A DNA stretch of 64,000 nt from Marinilabilia rubra (GTDB lineage: Bacteria > Bacteroidota > Bacteroidia > Bacteroidales > Marinilabiliaceae): the NCBI RefSeq assembly GCF_003121985.1, contig NZ_QEWP01000001.1, forward strand, positions 310,001-374,000. The letters are read 5' to 3'. The translations under genes were made by a program, and so were the position numbers. Shown piece by piece: positions 1 through 9,653 of this stretch (the first letter of the stretch is position 1; each line of letters begins with the position of its first letter). Under the pieces are notes generated by a model. It searched no databases and was not told the origin of the DNA. It was given only the letters and a program-made list of their open reading frames with translations.

Positions 1-256
1 GCTGAATGGAGGCTGCTACAGCTACCGTCCCCGGGCGTTTGCGAAAAACCTGGGGCTCGGTTATGCCCTGGGCATTTTGTTTGTAAACCACCTCATCGCG
101 GTGCGAGGTAATGTTTATATACAAAGGATTGAACTCTTTTAGCTTATCTATGGTGTTAAATACTTTTTGAATGCTGTTTCCTTTTAGGGGAGGGAGCAGT
201 TCAAATGAGAAGGAGGGTTTATCGGTGTTTCGGATAAGTTCGGCAACTGTAGACAT
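1..256 (-). CDS. metF: 5,10-methylenetetrahydrofolate reductase, N-terminal part (cut by window edge)
   Basis: Only the first 85 codons are visible; the gene runs off the left edge. The family is a FAD-dependent TIM barrel that reduces methylene-THF to the 5-methyl-THF used by methionine synthase. The translation starts MSTVAELIRNTDKP and contains FSFELLPPLKG, then ITSHRDEVVY and FRKRPGTVAVAASI. These match the conserved first strand with its catalytic-site Glu, the substrate-loop segment and the RPGT segment of MetF. The ATG at 254-256 is the natural start. It lies downstream of metH and a DNA methyltransferase on the same strand, but has its own promoter-like element about 25 bp upstream, so it can be expressed separately. 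The folate context with metH supports the call. Confidence 0.9.
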   Translation of the reverse strand, partial: MSTVAELIRNTDKPSFSFELLPPLKGNSIQKVFNTIDKLKEFNPLYINITSHRDEVVYKQNAQGITEPQVFRKRPGTVAVAASIQ

Positions 257-277
257 AGTTTCTTGATTTTTCGGCTG

Positions 278-285
278 CAAAAATA
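278..285 (-). promoter_or_regulatory. Promoter -7 element of metF
   Basis: On the minus strand this reads TATTTTTG, an exact match to the Bacteroidota -7 consensus TAnnTTTG, 22 bp before the metF ATG. The -33 region is T-rich but has no clean TTTG. Confidence 0.5.
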
Positions 286-502
286 AGATTATTATTTTTA
301 TGTGCTAAAAAATAACGGTTTGTTTGTGTTTTGCTGTTTTGTGTAATGAATTTAAATTGCTTCCAATACAACCGTCAGAAGAAGGTATTTCCTTTTTGGT
401 TAGTTGCCATGGGTGCTTTAAAAAAGCCATTTGTTATTCCGCAAAGCCCCGGAGCTATCGACGAATAAGCTTCTGTTCTCCAGCTGAAAACCTGAACTTA
501 AT

Positions 503-2002
503 TTATTCAAACTCTATCAGTTTCTTTATTTTTCCTGGTTGTGCCCAGTTCATTGTGCCTTCCATTCTTGTAGATAAGAGATATTCTTCAATGGCGGGAT
601 TTTTTAAGGCTTTCAAAATTTTATTGGCTTCCGCTTTGTTTTTTGCCGGAATAAATGCCTGAAGAGCCTGGTTGGCTTGCCAGATACCTGAAACAATAAT
701 GGGGCAAAAACATTTACGTCCATATGCTTCCCATACCACCTTGTATGAGGCATAGTTGTAGCTGCCTACACCCAGAAGAGCCCACCATCTCCCCTTCTTT
801 ATCCATCCATTGATGAGGGTTCCTTTGCGGCCTGTCAGTTTTTGACGATGGTTTTCCAAATAGCTTTTCAGTTCGGGATAATTGTTAAGTTCATCTTCAG
901 AGAGAGGCATTCCTTTGCTGTCGTGTGGTATTAAAACCCAGGCTACCGGTTTTTCAGTTTGATTCTTGAAGTTGACGGATTTTAACAGTGGAAAAACAAA
1001 CTTAGTTGGAAGTTTCGTTGTCCCATCCACCATACAGAAATCTTCGTTTATTTTTTGGCAGATGTTGAAAAAAAAGACATTGTTTGCTCCGCAGGTGTTG
1101 AGGCCTTGTCTGGGCATTGAATCCTTTGAGAGTTTTATTTTGTTGAAGGAGTTGAGTTTTTTCTCCTGGTGTTTTTTGTATATGCTAAGGGGAGCGGTTG
1201 GGGTTCCAACCGGCGCTGAGAGATAGTCCTCCCATTTGTTTTGTTTAAAAACGGAGTACTTTATTGGGAAGTCGGGTGCTTGATTGCGTGAAAAATGAAC
1301 CAGTCCGTAACGGGTAGAAACTTTCTGAAAAACTGCCTCCTTGTTGAAGTCAAACACCCGGATGGGAGCGAAACTTGTTTCATGGATTTTGTAAGTTCTG
1401 AACGGCTGATGCGCCCCGTCGTTTAGCAATAGTGATAAAGGCATAAAGAAATAAGCATCGCCACCTTCTTTTAAAAAACCGGCAATTGAGACCTGAATAA
1501 TAAGTGCGGCGATATCTATTCGTGAACCGCCTAAAAGGAGATTTCGTTTGTTGTCAATCAGGTCAAATTTGGCAAACAGAGGCTTTATCTTCTGTTTATA
1601 GATATCCGGTAAATCTACGTAATTTTGCCAGGGTGGGTTGCCCAGAATAATATCAAATGTTTGTTCCGGCAAATCTAATAGGTCCTTGTTCCAGAGATTT
1701 TGAGACATGTCTAGTTTGTATGTCTCACGGAATATGGAAAGTGCCTTTTTGTGATGGCTGTAGTTTAACTCGTTGCCGTATAAGTTTTGGGTGGGGAGTT
1801 CTTGGATGGCGTATCCTTTTCTTTGACCATGTAAGATCAATGCTTCAAGCAGATGGCCATGCCCCATGGTGGGATCGAATATGGTGGCCCCTTTCATCCA
1901 TTTTCTGAAAATGTTGAATTGAGAGATGGCGAATTCACCCCATTTAAGAGGGGTGAAGATATCGCCAATTTTCAATTCTTTTTCAACTTCGGATGTTTTC
2001 AA
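503..2002 (-). CDS. N6-adenine DNA methyltransferase (Eco57I/TaqI type), solitary
   Basis: Predicted 499-residue SAM-dependent DNA adenine methyltransferase. SAM-binding motif I is DPTMGHGHLLEA near residues 44-55, and the catalytic motif IV is NPPW near residue 121, the form used by N6-adenine enzymes. The C-terminal half, with a WWALLGVG segment and KVVWEAYGRK, resembles the TaqI-like target-recognition domain. No nuclease motif or separate restriction gene is visible in the window, so it may be an orphan methylase. The only in-frame start is TTG at 2000-2002, because a TGA lies two codons upstream; it begins 20 bp after the metH stop, which suggests co-transcription. The N-terminus reaches motif I at the usual distance, so the gene looks complete. 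Recognition sequence cannot be deduced. Confidence 0.8.
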   Translation of the reverse strand: MKTSEVEKELKIGDIFTPLKWGEFAISQFNIFRKWMKGATIFDPTMGHGHLLEALILHGQRKGYAIQELPTQNLYGNELNYSHHKKALSIFRETYKLDMSQNLWNKDLLDLPEQTFDIILGNPPWQNYVDLPDIYKQKIKPLFAKFDLIDNKRNLLLGGSRIDIAALIIQVSIAGFLKEGGDAYFFMPLSLLLNDGAHQPFRTYKIHETSFAPIRVFDFNKEAVFQKVSTRYGLVHFSRNQAPDFPIKYSVFKQNKWEDYLSAPVGTPTAPLSIYKKHQEKKLNSFNKIKLSKDSMPRQGLNTCGANNVFFFNICQKINEDFCMVDGTTKLPTKFVFPLLKSVNFKNQTEKPVAWVLIPHDSKGMPLSEDELNNYPELKSYLENHRQKLTGRKGTLINGWIKKGRWWALLGVGSYNYASYKVVWEAYGRKCFCPIIVSGIWQANQALQAFIPAKNKAEANKILKALKNPAIEEYLLSTRMEGTMNWAQPGKIKKLIEFE

Positions 2003-2022
2003 GATTCAATAGGTTAAGACGT

Positions 2023-5000
2023 TTACTTGTCTGCCAGATTGGTGGGGATCCACTTTTCAAACTCCTCGGGAGTCATACCCTTACGGCTTGCAATATCTTT
2101 AACCTGATCGCTTTTTACTTTTCCCACACCAAAGTAAATGGCATCGGGATGAGCCAGATAGAGTCCGCTTACCGAGGCGTTGGGGTACATGCTGAAATGT
2201 TCGGTGAGGGTGATTCCGGCATTCTTTTCAACTTCCATGAGATCGAAAAGCAAACTTTTTTCACTGTGATCGGGACAAGCCGGATATCCCAGTGCAGGTC
2301 TGATACCACGGTAACGTTCTCTTACGAGGTCATCATAATTAAACTCTTCATCGGGATTGTATCCCCAGAATTCTTTTCTCACTCTGAAATGCATCAATTC
2401 AGCAAAAGCTTCAGCCAGCCTGTCTGCCAGTGATTTTATCAGTATGGCATTGAAGTCATCCTGTTGCTCCTCAAATTTCTTTGCCCATTCTTCAGACCCT
2501 TCTCCGGCGCTTACGGCAAAACCACCTATGTAGTCGGGAGTGCCTGAATCTTTTGGGGCTACAAAATCAGCCAGTGAGTAATAATGTTTTTTACCTTGTT
2601 TTTTCTGCTGCTCCCTCAGAAAATGGAAAGTTGTGGAGAGCTCTGTCCGCTGTTCATCGGTGTAAACCTCAATGTCGTCGCCAACGCTGTTAGCCGGGAA
2701 AAGCCCTATTACAGCATTGGGTTGAATCATTTTTTCTTCCACAATCTTCTTGAGCATTTCCTGGGCATCGCGCCAGAGCTTCAGAGCTTCAGTGGCTTTG
2801 GCTTTGCTGCTTTCCGAATTAAAATTGCTAAGCCATGCTTCTTCCGATGCCTTATCGGTCACCTTTTCAATGCCCCGGTAATTTCCGGTCAGCCGCCAGG
2901 CATGGAAGAAGAATGTCCAGTCGATGAATGGAATTATTTCCTCTACCGGGTAGTCTGAAAAGGTTTTGATGCCGAGAAAACTTGGTTTTTTTACCGGAGC
3001 ATCTTTCCAGTTGGTCTCCCACTTATTCTTTCTGGCTTCTTCAATGCTTAAATATTCAACCGCCTTTTTATTGGCATTGGCATTTCTGAGTTTTTCATAT
3101 TCCTGACTAATGCTGTCTACATAGTTTCGATGTTCCTTTTTTGAAAACAGAGAACCCACTACCTGAGCACTCATAGATGCGTCTTTTACATAGAGAACGG
3201 GGCCTGAATAAAAAGGATCTATTTTAACTGCGGTATGAACTTTTGAGGTTGTAGCCCCACCTATCAATAGTGGTTGCTTCATACCTCTTTGTTCCATTTC
3301 CCGGGCAACATTGCTCATCTCTTCAAGCGAAGGCGTAATCAAACCGCTCAAACCAATGATATCAGCTTCCTGTTCAACGGCTTCACTGAGTATTTTCTCA
3401 GCCGGAACCATCACGCCCAGATCAACTACATCGTAATTGTTGCAGGCAAGAATGACTCCCACTATGTTTTTTCCAATATCATGGACATCGCCTTTGACGG
3501 TAGCCATCAGTACTTTCCCTTTTTTTGTATTGGCATTTCCGGAAGCTTTTTTCTCTTCTTCGATGAAGGGTTCCAGGTAGGCTACCGCCTTTTTCATTAC
3601 CCTCGCCGTTTTTACCACCTGGGGTAGAAACATTTTTCCGGAACCAAAAAGGTCTCCCACTATGTTCATTCCATCCATTAAGGGTTGCTCAATGATGTCG
3701 AGTGAAAAATCGTACTTGCTGCGGGCCTCTTCCAGATCTTCTTCGAGATAATCGGAAATACCCCTGACCAGACAATGATGTAAGCGTTCCTCAAGAGGTT
3801 TATCCCGCCAGGTTTCCTTCTGGATGACTGCCCCTTCTTCTTTTTGTTCTTTAAGGGCTTCAGCTTTTTCAATAAGTCGTTCAGTGGCATCTTCCCGGCG
3901 ATTGAGCACCACGTCTTCAACCAGTTCAAGCAAGTCGGCAGGAATCTCATCATAAATTTGCAACATTCCGGGATTTACAATTCCCATATCCATGCCTGCT
4001 TTTATGGCATGGTACAGAAAAACGGCATGCATGGCTTCGCGGACCTGGTTGTTGCCCCTGAAGGAGAATGAAAGGTTGCTGACGCCCCCGCTTACTTTGG
4101 CGTGGGGCAGATTTGTTTTGATCCATTTGGTAGCTGCGATGAAGTCTACTGCATAGTTGTTATGCTCCTCAATTCCCGTTCCAATAGCCAGAATGTTGGG
4201 GTCGAAAATAATATCTTCCGGGGGGAAGTTTACCTTTTTGGTAAGCAATTCATAAGCTCTTCCGCATATTTCTCTCCGCCGTTCGAAGGTGTCGGCTTGG
4301 CCCTTTTCATCGAAGGCCATTACAACCACTGCGGCACCAAAATCTTTAATGCTTTTGGCCTGATGCAAGAATGGTTCCTCTCCCTCTTTCAGACTAATGG
4401 AGTTAACAACTGCTTTACCCTGAAGGCATTTCAGCCCTGCTTCGAGTACTTCCCATTTTGAAGAGTCTACCATCACAGGCAAAGAAGCAATGTCTGGTTC
4501 GGCTGCCATCAGATTGAGGAACGTGACCATCTCTTTTTTCGCATCCAGCATGGCATCATCCATGTTAACGTCGATGATTTGTGCGCCGCCCTCTACCTGG
4601 TTTTGCGCAACAGAAAGAGCTTCTTCATATTTTTCTTCCCTGATGAGGCGGGCAAATTTACGAGACCCGGCCACATTGGTGCGTTCACCTATGTTGACGA
4701 AATTAGTGGTCTGCTCCATTACCAGGGCATCTAATCCGGAGAGCCTGGTTTTGGTCTCTATTTCTGAAGGAATGTGGGGCGTTGCTTTACGGATGTATTG
4801 CGAAAAGGCCGAGATGTGTTCGGGGGTGGTTCCGCAGCACCCACCAATGATATTTACTAAACCCTGGTTTAAATATTGAAAAATTTTTGGAGCCATTTCA
4901 TCAGGTGTTTCATCGTATTCCCCAAACTGGTTGGGAAGTCCGGCATTGGGATAGGAGCTGATGAAATGGGGTGTTTTTTCGCCCAGTGTTTTTACATATG

Positions 5001-5760
5001 AGCGCAGGTCTTCTGCCCCGAAAGAGCAATTCAATCCAATAGAGAAAATTGGGAAGTGAGAAACCGAAATAAGGAATGCATCCAGCGTTTGTCCGGATAA
5101 AGTGCGGCCACTGGCATCGGCTACAGTTACCGAAACCATTATCGGAAAGTTCTTTAAATCACGCTTTTCAAGTTCTCCGTAAATTCCGTAAAGTGCGGCT
5201 TTGGCATTTAATGTGTCAAAGATGGTTTCGAGTAATAGAAGATCTGCTCCTCCGTCCAATAGGCCTGCCGCCTGTTCGGCATATACCTCTGCCAGGTCGT
5301 CGAAAGTTACAGCACGATAACCGGGATTGTTGACATCAGGACTCAGTGAGGCTGTTTTGTTGGTAGGCCCCATGGAACCGGCCACAAATCTTGGTTTTTC
5401 AGGGGTTGAGAATTTTTTTGCCGCCTGGGAAGCTAGCAGGGCTGATTGTTTGTTCAGATCATAAACACGGTTCTCAAGAGCATAGTCTGCCTGAGATATT
5501 TGGTTGGAGTTGAAAGTGTTGGTTTCAATGATGTCTGCTCCCGCCTCCAGATATTTTTCGTGAATGGCACTTATGATGTCCGGACGAGTCAGGGATAATA
5601 AGTCGTTATTTCCTTTTTGAGGATGACTGTGATTCTTAAATTCATCTCCCCTGAAATCCTCTTCGGTTAATTTGTATTGTTGAATGAGGCTTCCCATAGC
5701 CCCATCGAGCAGTAAAACTCTCTTCTGTACCAGTTCTCTCAGTTGTTCTGTTTTACTCAT
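2023..5760 (-). CDS. metH: Cobalamin-dependent methionine synthase
   Basis: Predicted 1245-residue four-domain MetH, which moves the methyl group of 5-methyl-THF to homocysteine through cobalamin. Domains in order: homocysteine domain (about 1-325) with zinc cysteines in GLNCSFG and [10 protein letters not shown]; pterin-binding domain (about 345-600, [12 protein letters not shown]); cobalamin cap and binding domain (about 640-880) with [11 protein letters not shown] carrying the DxHxxG cobalt-ligand histidine near residue 755; and the C-terminal reactivation domain with [15 protein letters not shown]. Length is normal. The start chosen is ATG 5758-5760 ([10 protein letters not shown]), because the region upstream lacks family resemblance. 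It heads a minus-strand group with the DNA methyltransferase and metF. Confidence 0.97.
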   Translation of the reverse strand: MSKTEQLRELVQKRVLLLDGAMGSLIQQYKLTEEDFRGDEFKNHSHPQKGNNDLLSLTRPDIISAIHEKYLEAGADIIETNTFNSNQISQADYALENRVYDLNKQSALLASQAAKKFSTPEKPRFVAGSMGPTNKTASLSPDVNNPGYRAVTFDDLAEVYAEQAAGLLDGGADLLLLETIFDTLNAKAALYGIYGELEKRDLKNFPIMVSVTVADASGRTLSGQTLDAFLISVSHFPIFSIGLNCSFGAEDLRSYVKTLGEKTPHFISSYPNAGLPNQFGEYDETPDEMAPKIFQYLNQGLVNIIGGCCGTTPEHISAFSQYIRKATPHIPSEIETKTRLSGLDALVMEQTTNFVNIGERTNVAGSRKFARLIREEKYEEALSVAQNQVEGGAQIIDVNMDDAMLDAKKEMVTFLNLMAAEPDIASLPVMVDSSKWEVLEAGLKCLQGKAVVNSISLKEGEEPFLHQAKSIKDFGAAVVVMAFDEKGQADTFERRREICGRAYELLTKKVNFPPEDIIFDPNILAIGTGIEEHNNYAVDFIAATKWIKTNLPHAKVSGGVSNLSFSFRGNNQVREAMHAVFLYHAIKAGMDMGIVNPGMLQIYDEIPADLLELVEDVVLNRREDATERLIEKAEALKEQKEEGAVIQKETWRDKPLEERLHHCLVRGISDYLEEDLEEARSKYDFSLDIIEQPLMDGMNIVGDLFGSGKMFLPQVVKTARVMKKAVAYLEPFIEEEKKASGNANTKKGKVLMATVKGDVHDIGKNIVGVILACNNYDVVDLGVMVPAEKILSEAVEQEADIIGLSGLITPSLEEMSNVAREMEQRGMKQPLLIGGATTSKVHTAVKIDPFYSGPVLYVKDASMSAQVVGSLFSKKEHRNYVDSISQEYEKLRNANANKKAVEYLSIEEARKNKWETNWKDAPVKKPSFLGIKTFSDYPVEEIIPFIDWTFFFHAWRLTGNYRGIEKVTDKASEEAWLSNFNSESSKAKATEALKLWRDAQEMLKKIVEEKMIQPNAVIGLFPANSVGDDIEVYTDEQRTELSTTFHFLREQQKKQGKKHYYSLADFVAPKDSGTPDYIGGFAVSAGEGSEEWAKKFEEQQDDFNAILIKSLADRLAEAFAELMHFRVRKEFWGYNPDEEFNYDDLVRERYRGIRPALGYPACPDHSEKSLLFDLMEVEKNAGITLTEHFSMYPNASVSGLYLAHPDAIYFGVGKVKSDQVKDIASRKGMTPEEFEKWIPTNLADK

Positions 5761-5900
5761 AATGATTCTTGTTGACATAAGCCAATAAATCAGACGACTC
5801 ATTAGATGTAAGTCGTTGACAGATTTGTCGTAAGGTGGTTAATGATTTGTTTTGCCAAAATTGACTCCGAAGCCTTAAGACATCGTAGTCATTTGAACTG

Positions 5901-5908
5901 CAAAGGTA
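5901..5908 (-). promoter_or_regulatory. Promoter -7 element of metH
   Basis: Minus-strand TACCTTTG matches TAnnTTTG exactly and is followed by GC, as is common in this phylum. It sits about 140 bp upstream of the metH ATG, giving a leader of roughly 130 nt. No SAM or cobalamin riboswitch core was recognised in that leader. Confidence 0.55.
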
Positions 5909-6000
5909 AGTAAATATATGGTATTAGAAATCCATCGCAGTTTAGGAGATATAATATGGAAGAGCAGGATGGAGGTTTGGGTTTGTAAGGAATATTTGGC

Positions 6001-6030
6001 AAAAAGAAAGGGAAGGATTAATCCCTTCCC
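6001..6030 (-). terminator. Terminator overlapping the end of the membrane coiled-coil gene
   Basis: A 7-bp stem GGGAAGG/CCTTCCC with a 7-nt loop at 6010-6030, followed on the minus strand by CTTTCTTTTT. The stop codon of the gene lies within the hairpin. Confidence 0.6.
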
Positions 6031-6623
6031 CTTAATTTATTCAATTCATTTAAGTGCTGGCGAGCCATGGTTTTCTCTTTTTCCAAAGCTCTTTTCCGAT
6101 GGCCTTCATATTCTTTTTCCAGGATATTGTATTTCTCTTTCATTTCGGAGGTGACATGATGACTCCGTTTAAATAAAAGGAAAAGAAACCCTGCGGCTGC
6201 TGCAAGAATAATAACCACCCCCCACATTAATGAGTTGTACTTGCCTTTTGGCATTTCTGATCCAAGAAAGGGAATGCTGTTTTTGGCCGTTACGGCTTCG
6301 TTGAGATCCTCTTTTGTGTTATCAAGAGTCTGGTTTATTTCACCAATCCTGTTATTCAGTGAATCGATACTTGAATTTCTGCTTTCAATAGTGGATTGGA
6401 GGTTGCCCAATGAATCCAGAACGTTTGATTTTAGCTTATTAAGCCATGCGATCTTGACAACCCTGAACTCTTCATATCTGCTGGATTCCTCGATCATATA
6501 ATCAAATTGTCCGGAAATTGGTCCCTGGTCAAGAGTGGCTTCGGTTTCATCGTTTTGAGCAGATGCTGAATTGGTAATCAACACTATTGCTATCAAAAAA
6601 TAAATGCTTTTTGTAATTTTCAT
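6018..6623 (-). CDS. Small secreted or membrane protein with coiled coil and one transmembrane segment
   Basis: 201 residues from ATG 6621-6623; the codon two upstream is a less likely TTG. It has a signal peptide ending SASAQ, a soluble segment, a coiled coil (LQSTIESRNSSIDSLNNRI, about 75-115), one transmembrane helix (LMWGVVIILAAAAGFLFLLF, about 133-152) and a charged coiled cytoplasmic tail with HRKRALEKEKTMARQHL. I recognise the general shape from Bacteroidota proteins that databases often label tRNA (guanine-N1)-methyltransferase. Nothing here resembles TrmD: there is no knot fold or SAM motif, so that label would be wrong. Function unknown; it has its own promoter and terminator. Confidence 0.75.
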   Translation of the reverse strand: MKITKSIYFLIAIVLITNSASAQNDETEATLDQGPISGQFDYMIEESSRYEEFRVVKIAWLNKLKSNVLDSLGNLQSTIESRNSSIDSLNNRIGEINQTLDNTKEDLNEAVTAKNSIPFLGSEMPKGKYNSLMWGVVIILAAAAGFLFLLFKRSHHVTSEMKEKYNILEKEYEGHRKRALEKEKTMARQHLNELNKLRGRD

Positions 6624-6712
6624 GGCCAAATGATTCTTGTGGTTTTTATTTTGTAACGATGAACTGGGTTAAAAATTGTTTGGGATTAGACCTTATTGGA
6701 AGGTGCCCAACT

Positions 6713-6720
6713 CAAAGGTA
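6713..6720 (-). promoter_or_regulatory. Promoter -7 element of the membrane coiled-coil gene
   Basis: Minus-strand TACCTTTG, an exact TAnnTTTG match about 90 bp before the ATG. It begins directly after the T-run of the fumC terminator, so its -33 region overlaps that terminator hairpin. Confidence 0.5.
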
Positions 6721-6721
6721 C

Positions 6722-6749
6722 AAAAAAACCGCCCCTATTTCAGAGGCGG
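6722..6749 (-). terminator. fumC terminator
   Basis: Stem CCGCC/GGCGG at 6729-6749, extended past one mismatch by two pairs, followed on the minus strand by seven T. It lies 29 bp after the fumC stop. Confidence 0.85.
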
Positions 6750-6777
6750 CTGAAAAAAAACAAATTTTTTATCCAAA

Positions 6778-8175
6778 TTAGTCTAATGACCCGGTCATTT
6801 TGGAAGGATCAACCCAGTTATCAAACTCCTCTGCTGTCAGATACCCTAACTCGAGAGCAGCATCTTTTAAAGTTGTACCTTCTTTGTGGGCTTTTTTAGC
6901 AATTTCTGCTGCTTTGTAATAGCCAATGTGGGTGTTCAGGGCAGTTACCAGCATTAGCGAATTGTCCAGGTGCATTTTAATTCGGTCATGGTTGGGCTTA
7001 ATTCCGGCAGCACAATTATCGTTGAAGGCTACACAGGCATCTCCGATCAGCTCAGCACTCTGCAAAAAGTTATAGATCATAACCGGTTTGAATACGTTAA
7101 GCTCAAAGTGTCCGTTTGATCCGGCCACTGAAATGGTTGTGTCGTTGCCCATTACCTGGGTACAAACCATAGTCATTGCTTCTGCCTGAGTTGGGTTTAC
7201 TTTTCCCGGCATGATGGAAGAACCCGGCTCATTTTCGGGGATGAGGATTTCTCCAATTCCTGAGCGTGGGCCTGAAGCCAGCAACCGGATGTCGTTAGCG
7301 ATTTTCATCAGGCTTACTGCAATTTGCTTCAATGCACCATGGCTTTCAACTATGGCATCATGAGCGGCTAGTGATTCAAATTTGTTGGGGGCTGTTTTGA
7401 AAGGCAGTCCTGTAAATTGTGCAATGAATTTGGCGACGGTTACGTCGTAGCCTTTGGGGGTATTCAATCCGGTTCCAACAGCAGTACCACCAAGTGCCAA
7501 TTCAGATAAATGTTCCAGAGTGGACTTTAAGGCTCTCAATCCATGAGTTAATTGAGCAGCATATCCTGAAAACTCTTGTCCCAAAGTAAGGGGAGTGGCA
7601 TCCATTAGGTGGGTACGACCAATTTTTACCACCTCGATCATCTCCTCAGACTTTTTTTGAAGAGTATCTCTGAGTTTTTCAACTCCCGGAATGGTTTTTT
7701 CAATCAGCATTTTGTAAGCAGCAATGTGCATGGCTGTTGGGAAGGTGTCGTTTGAGGACTGTGATTTGTTAACATCGTCATTGGGGTGGATTGGTCTTTC
7801 ACCTTCTCCTAATTTACCTCCGTTAATAACGTGAGATCTGTTGGCAACCACTTCATTGCAGTTCATATTCGACTGTGTGCCACTACCGGTCTGCCAAACA
7901 ACCAAAGGAAACTGGTCGTTCAGTTTGCCTTCGATGATTTCATCACAAGCTTTAGCAATCAAATCCCTCTTTTCGGCGGGTAGTACCTCTAACTCCTCAT
8001 TGGCGTATGCAGCGGCTTTTTTCAGGTACCCAAAAGCCTGGACAATCTCCAATGGCATTGACCCTGATGGGCCAATGGGGAAATTCATTACAGATCTCTG
8101 GGTTTGCGCAGCCCAGTATTTTTCGGCGGGCACTTTTACCTCGCCCATTGTGTCCTTTTCTATCCGGTAATCCAT
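6778..8175 (-). CDS. fumC: Fumarate hydratase class II
   Basis: Predicted 465-residue iron-independent fumarase, interconverting fumarate and malate in the TCA cycle. The fumarase/aspartase signature [13 protein letters not shown] is intact. [11 protein letters not shown] and the [14 protein letters not shown] active-site segment are also present, so all three conserved regions of the superfamily are seen. Length is the normal class II size, and [13 protein letters not shown] is the usual N-terminus. Adenylosuccinate lyase, argininosuccinate lyase and aspartase are less likely because of the [10 protein letters not shown] motif. It starts 29 bp after the prfB stop on the same strand, so the two are probably co-transcribed, and it ends at a clear terminator. 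Confidence 0.96.
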   Translation of the reverse strand: MDYRIEKDTMGEVKVPAEKYWAAQTQRSVMNFPIGPSGSMPLEIVQAFGYLKKAAAYANEELEVLPAEKRDLIAKACDEIIEGKLNDQFPLVVWQTGSGTQSNMNCNEVVANRSHVINGGKLGEGERPIHPNDDVNKSQSSNDTFPTAMHIAAYKMLIEKTIPGVEKLRDTLQKKSEEMIEVVKIGRTHLMDATPLTLGQEFSGYAAQLTHGLRALKSTLEHLSELALGGTAVGTGLNTPKGYDVTVAKFIAQFTGLPFKTAPNKFESLAAHDAIVESHGALKQIAVSLMKIANDIRLLASGPRSGIGEILIPENEPGSSIMPGKVNPTQAEAMTMVCTQVMGNDTTISVAGSNGHFELNVFKPVMIYNFLQSAELIGDACVAFNDNCAAGIKPNHDRIKMHLDNSLMLVTALNTHIGYYKAAEIAKKAHKEGTTLKDAALELGYLTAEEFDNWVDPSKMTGSLD

Positions 8176-8204
8176 TTTGCTTTTTAATTTATTTGTTTTC
8201 TGAT

Positions 8205-9312
8205 CTATTGTTTGTCAAAAACATCGTCGGCACCATATTCCATTAAATAGGCTTTGATGAAATCGTCAATATCCCCGTCGAGAATGGCCTGCACATTGCT
8301 CGATTCGTGATTGGTTCTTACATCTTTGACGAGTTTGTAGGGTTGCAATACGTAGGAGCGAATCTGAGACCCCCATTCGATTTTTTTCTTCTGGGATTCA
8401 ATCTTGTTCTGCTCATCCAGTTTCTTGCGGAGTTCAATCTCATAGAGCTGAGATTTCAACATGCGCATGGCATTTTCTTTGTTTCCACCCTGAGAACGGG
8501 ACTCTGTGTTCTCGATGACAATCCCTGTAGGTGCGTGCCGCAGACGAACACCCGTTTCAACTTTGTTTACATTTTGGCCTCCCGCTCCGCTGGAACGGAA
8601 TGTCTCCCATGTGATATCAGCAGGATTGATGTCAACTTCAATACTATCATCGATCAATGGAATGACAAACACCGATGTAAATGAAGTCATACGTTTATTA
8701 GCAGAGTTGAAAGGTGATAACCTAACCAGACGATGCACCCCGTTTTCGCTTTTCAGATATCCGTAGGCATAATCGCCCTCAAACTGGAGGGTGACAGATT
8801 TGATGCCGGCTTCATCTCCTTCCTGAAAGTTGGTTTCAGTGACTTTGTAGCCTTGTTTTTCACCCCAGCGGACATACATGCGCATGAGCATTTCTGCCCA
8901 GTCCTGGCTTTCGGTACCACCTGCCCCGGCATTGATTTTAAGAATGGCGCCCATTTTATCTTCCTCTTTCTGGAGCATATTTCTCAGCTCCAAATCTTCG
9001 ATGAGTTCGAGAGTTTTCTGATATTGGGCATCAACATCGCTTTCCCCACCTTCTCCTTCTTTCAGGAATTCGAGTAAAACAGATGTTTCCTCAATGGCAT
9101 TCTTGATGTCTTCGTATTTGTTAACCCAGCTTTTTAGCTCCTTGATGTGCTTCATTTTGTTTTCGGCTTCTTTTGGGTTGTCCCAAAAATCAGGAGCCTG
9201 GGTTCTCATTTCTTCTTCCTCGATTTCTATTTTCTTGCGGTCGATGTCAAAGATACCTCCTTAACGCAATCTCGCGTCCCGATAACTCTTTCATCATTTC
9301 AGATGTTACCAT
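8205..9312 (-). CDS. prfB: Peptide chain release factor 2 with programmed +1 frameshift
   Basis: RF2 recognises UGA and UAA stops and triggers peptide release. The zero frame begins with ATG at 9310-9312 ([21 protein letters not shown]) and meets an in-frame TGA at 9247-9249. Reading continues in the +1 frame through GAC ATC GAC for 13 codons to the Met at 9207-9209, then for 334 residues; the joined product is 368 residues, the normal RF2 length. The peptidyl-transfer loop GGQNVNK and the RF2 anticodon tripeptide SPF ([11 protein letters not shown]) are present. This is regulated recoding, not a pseudogene. It is followed by fumC. Confidence 0.95.
9246..9261 (-). promoter_or_regulatory. Programmed +1 frameshift element in prfB
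   Basis: Minus strand reads AGG AGG TAT CTT TGA C. The internal Shine-Dalgarno-like AGGAGG precedes the slippery CTT and the UGA with a following C, matching the classical RF2 autoregulatory site almost base for base. Confidence 0.95.
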
Positions 9313-9338
9313 TTTGTTTCGTTTTTGTTGGTTTGCCG

Positions 9339-9346
9339 CAAAGGTA
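9339..9346 (-). promoter_or_regulatory. Promoter -7 element of prfB
   Basis: Minus-strand TACCTTTG followed by GC, an exact TAnnTTTG match 26 bp before the prfB ATG. Confidence 0.55.
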
Positions 9347-9418
9347 ACAAATAAATTAGGGTGTTGTTAAAAGGAAATCTTAATTAGAGAGAAAATTCTT
9401 TAATGGAAATTGGGATAT

Positions 9419-9456
9419 AAAAAAAGCGAACAATCTAAAATCGTTCGCTTTTTTTA
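9419..9456 (-). terminator. Terminator after tRNA-His (bidirectional shape)
   Basis: Stem AGCGAAC/GTTCGCT at 9425-9431 and 9443-9449 with an 11-nt loop, flanked by an A-run on one side and a T-run on the other. It is placed directly 3' of the minus-strand tRNA. Confidence 0.85.
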
Positions 9457-9461
9457 TTTAG

Positions 9462-9536
9462 GGTGAAAGACCGGTTTCGAACCGGCGACCTCCAGAACCA
9501 CAATCTGGCGCTCTAACCAACTGAGCTACATTCACC
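9462..9536 (-). tRNA. tRNA-His (anticodon GTG)
   Basis: The minus strand folds into a cloverleaf. It has the extra G at position -1 pairing with the discriminator C73, a hallmark of tRNA-His; T8-A9; D stem GCTC; a CCAGA/TCTGG anticodon stem with loop TTGTGGT (anticodon GTG); and a T loop TTCGAAA. The acceptor stem has one T-T mismatch at 6-67. CCA is not encoded. No other tRNA was seen in the window. Confidence 0.95.
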
Positions 9537-9552
9537 GTTTTTATGACAGGTG

Positions 9553-9585
9553 CAAAGGTAAAATTTTTTCCATTAGATTTGCAAA
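9553..9585 (-). promoter_or_regulatory. Promoter of tRNA-His
   Basis: Minus strand shows TTTG (9582-9585), a 21-bp spacer and TACCTTTG (9553-9560): a full match to the Bacteroidota -33/-7 pattern 17 bp upstream of the tRNA. The plus strand at 9574-9581 carries TAGATTTG, a possible divergent -7 for the next gene. Confidence 0.75.
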
Positions 9586-9653
9586 TGTTTTTATAAAAAA
9601 TGCGGCTGTGTCTGCTTTTGGAGTTGATTCTGTTTTACTTAAAAATATTGAAA

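Noticed and set aside
324-662. Plus-strand open frame at the end of the DNA methyltransferase gene
   Set aside because: Most of it is antisense to the last codons of the methyltransferase and the gap to metF; no family resemblance and no promoter.
5761-5900. SAM or cobalamin riboswitch before metH
   Set aside because: No B12-box or SAM-type core was recognisable in the roughly 130-nt leader.
8205-9312. prfB as a frameshifted pseudogene
   Set aside because: The in-frame TGA lies in a complete programmed frameshift element and the joined product has normal length and motifs.
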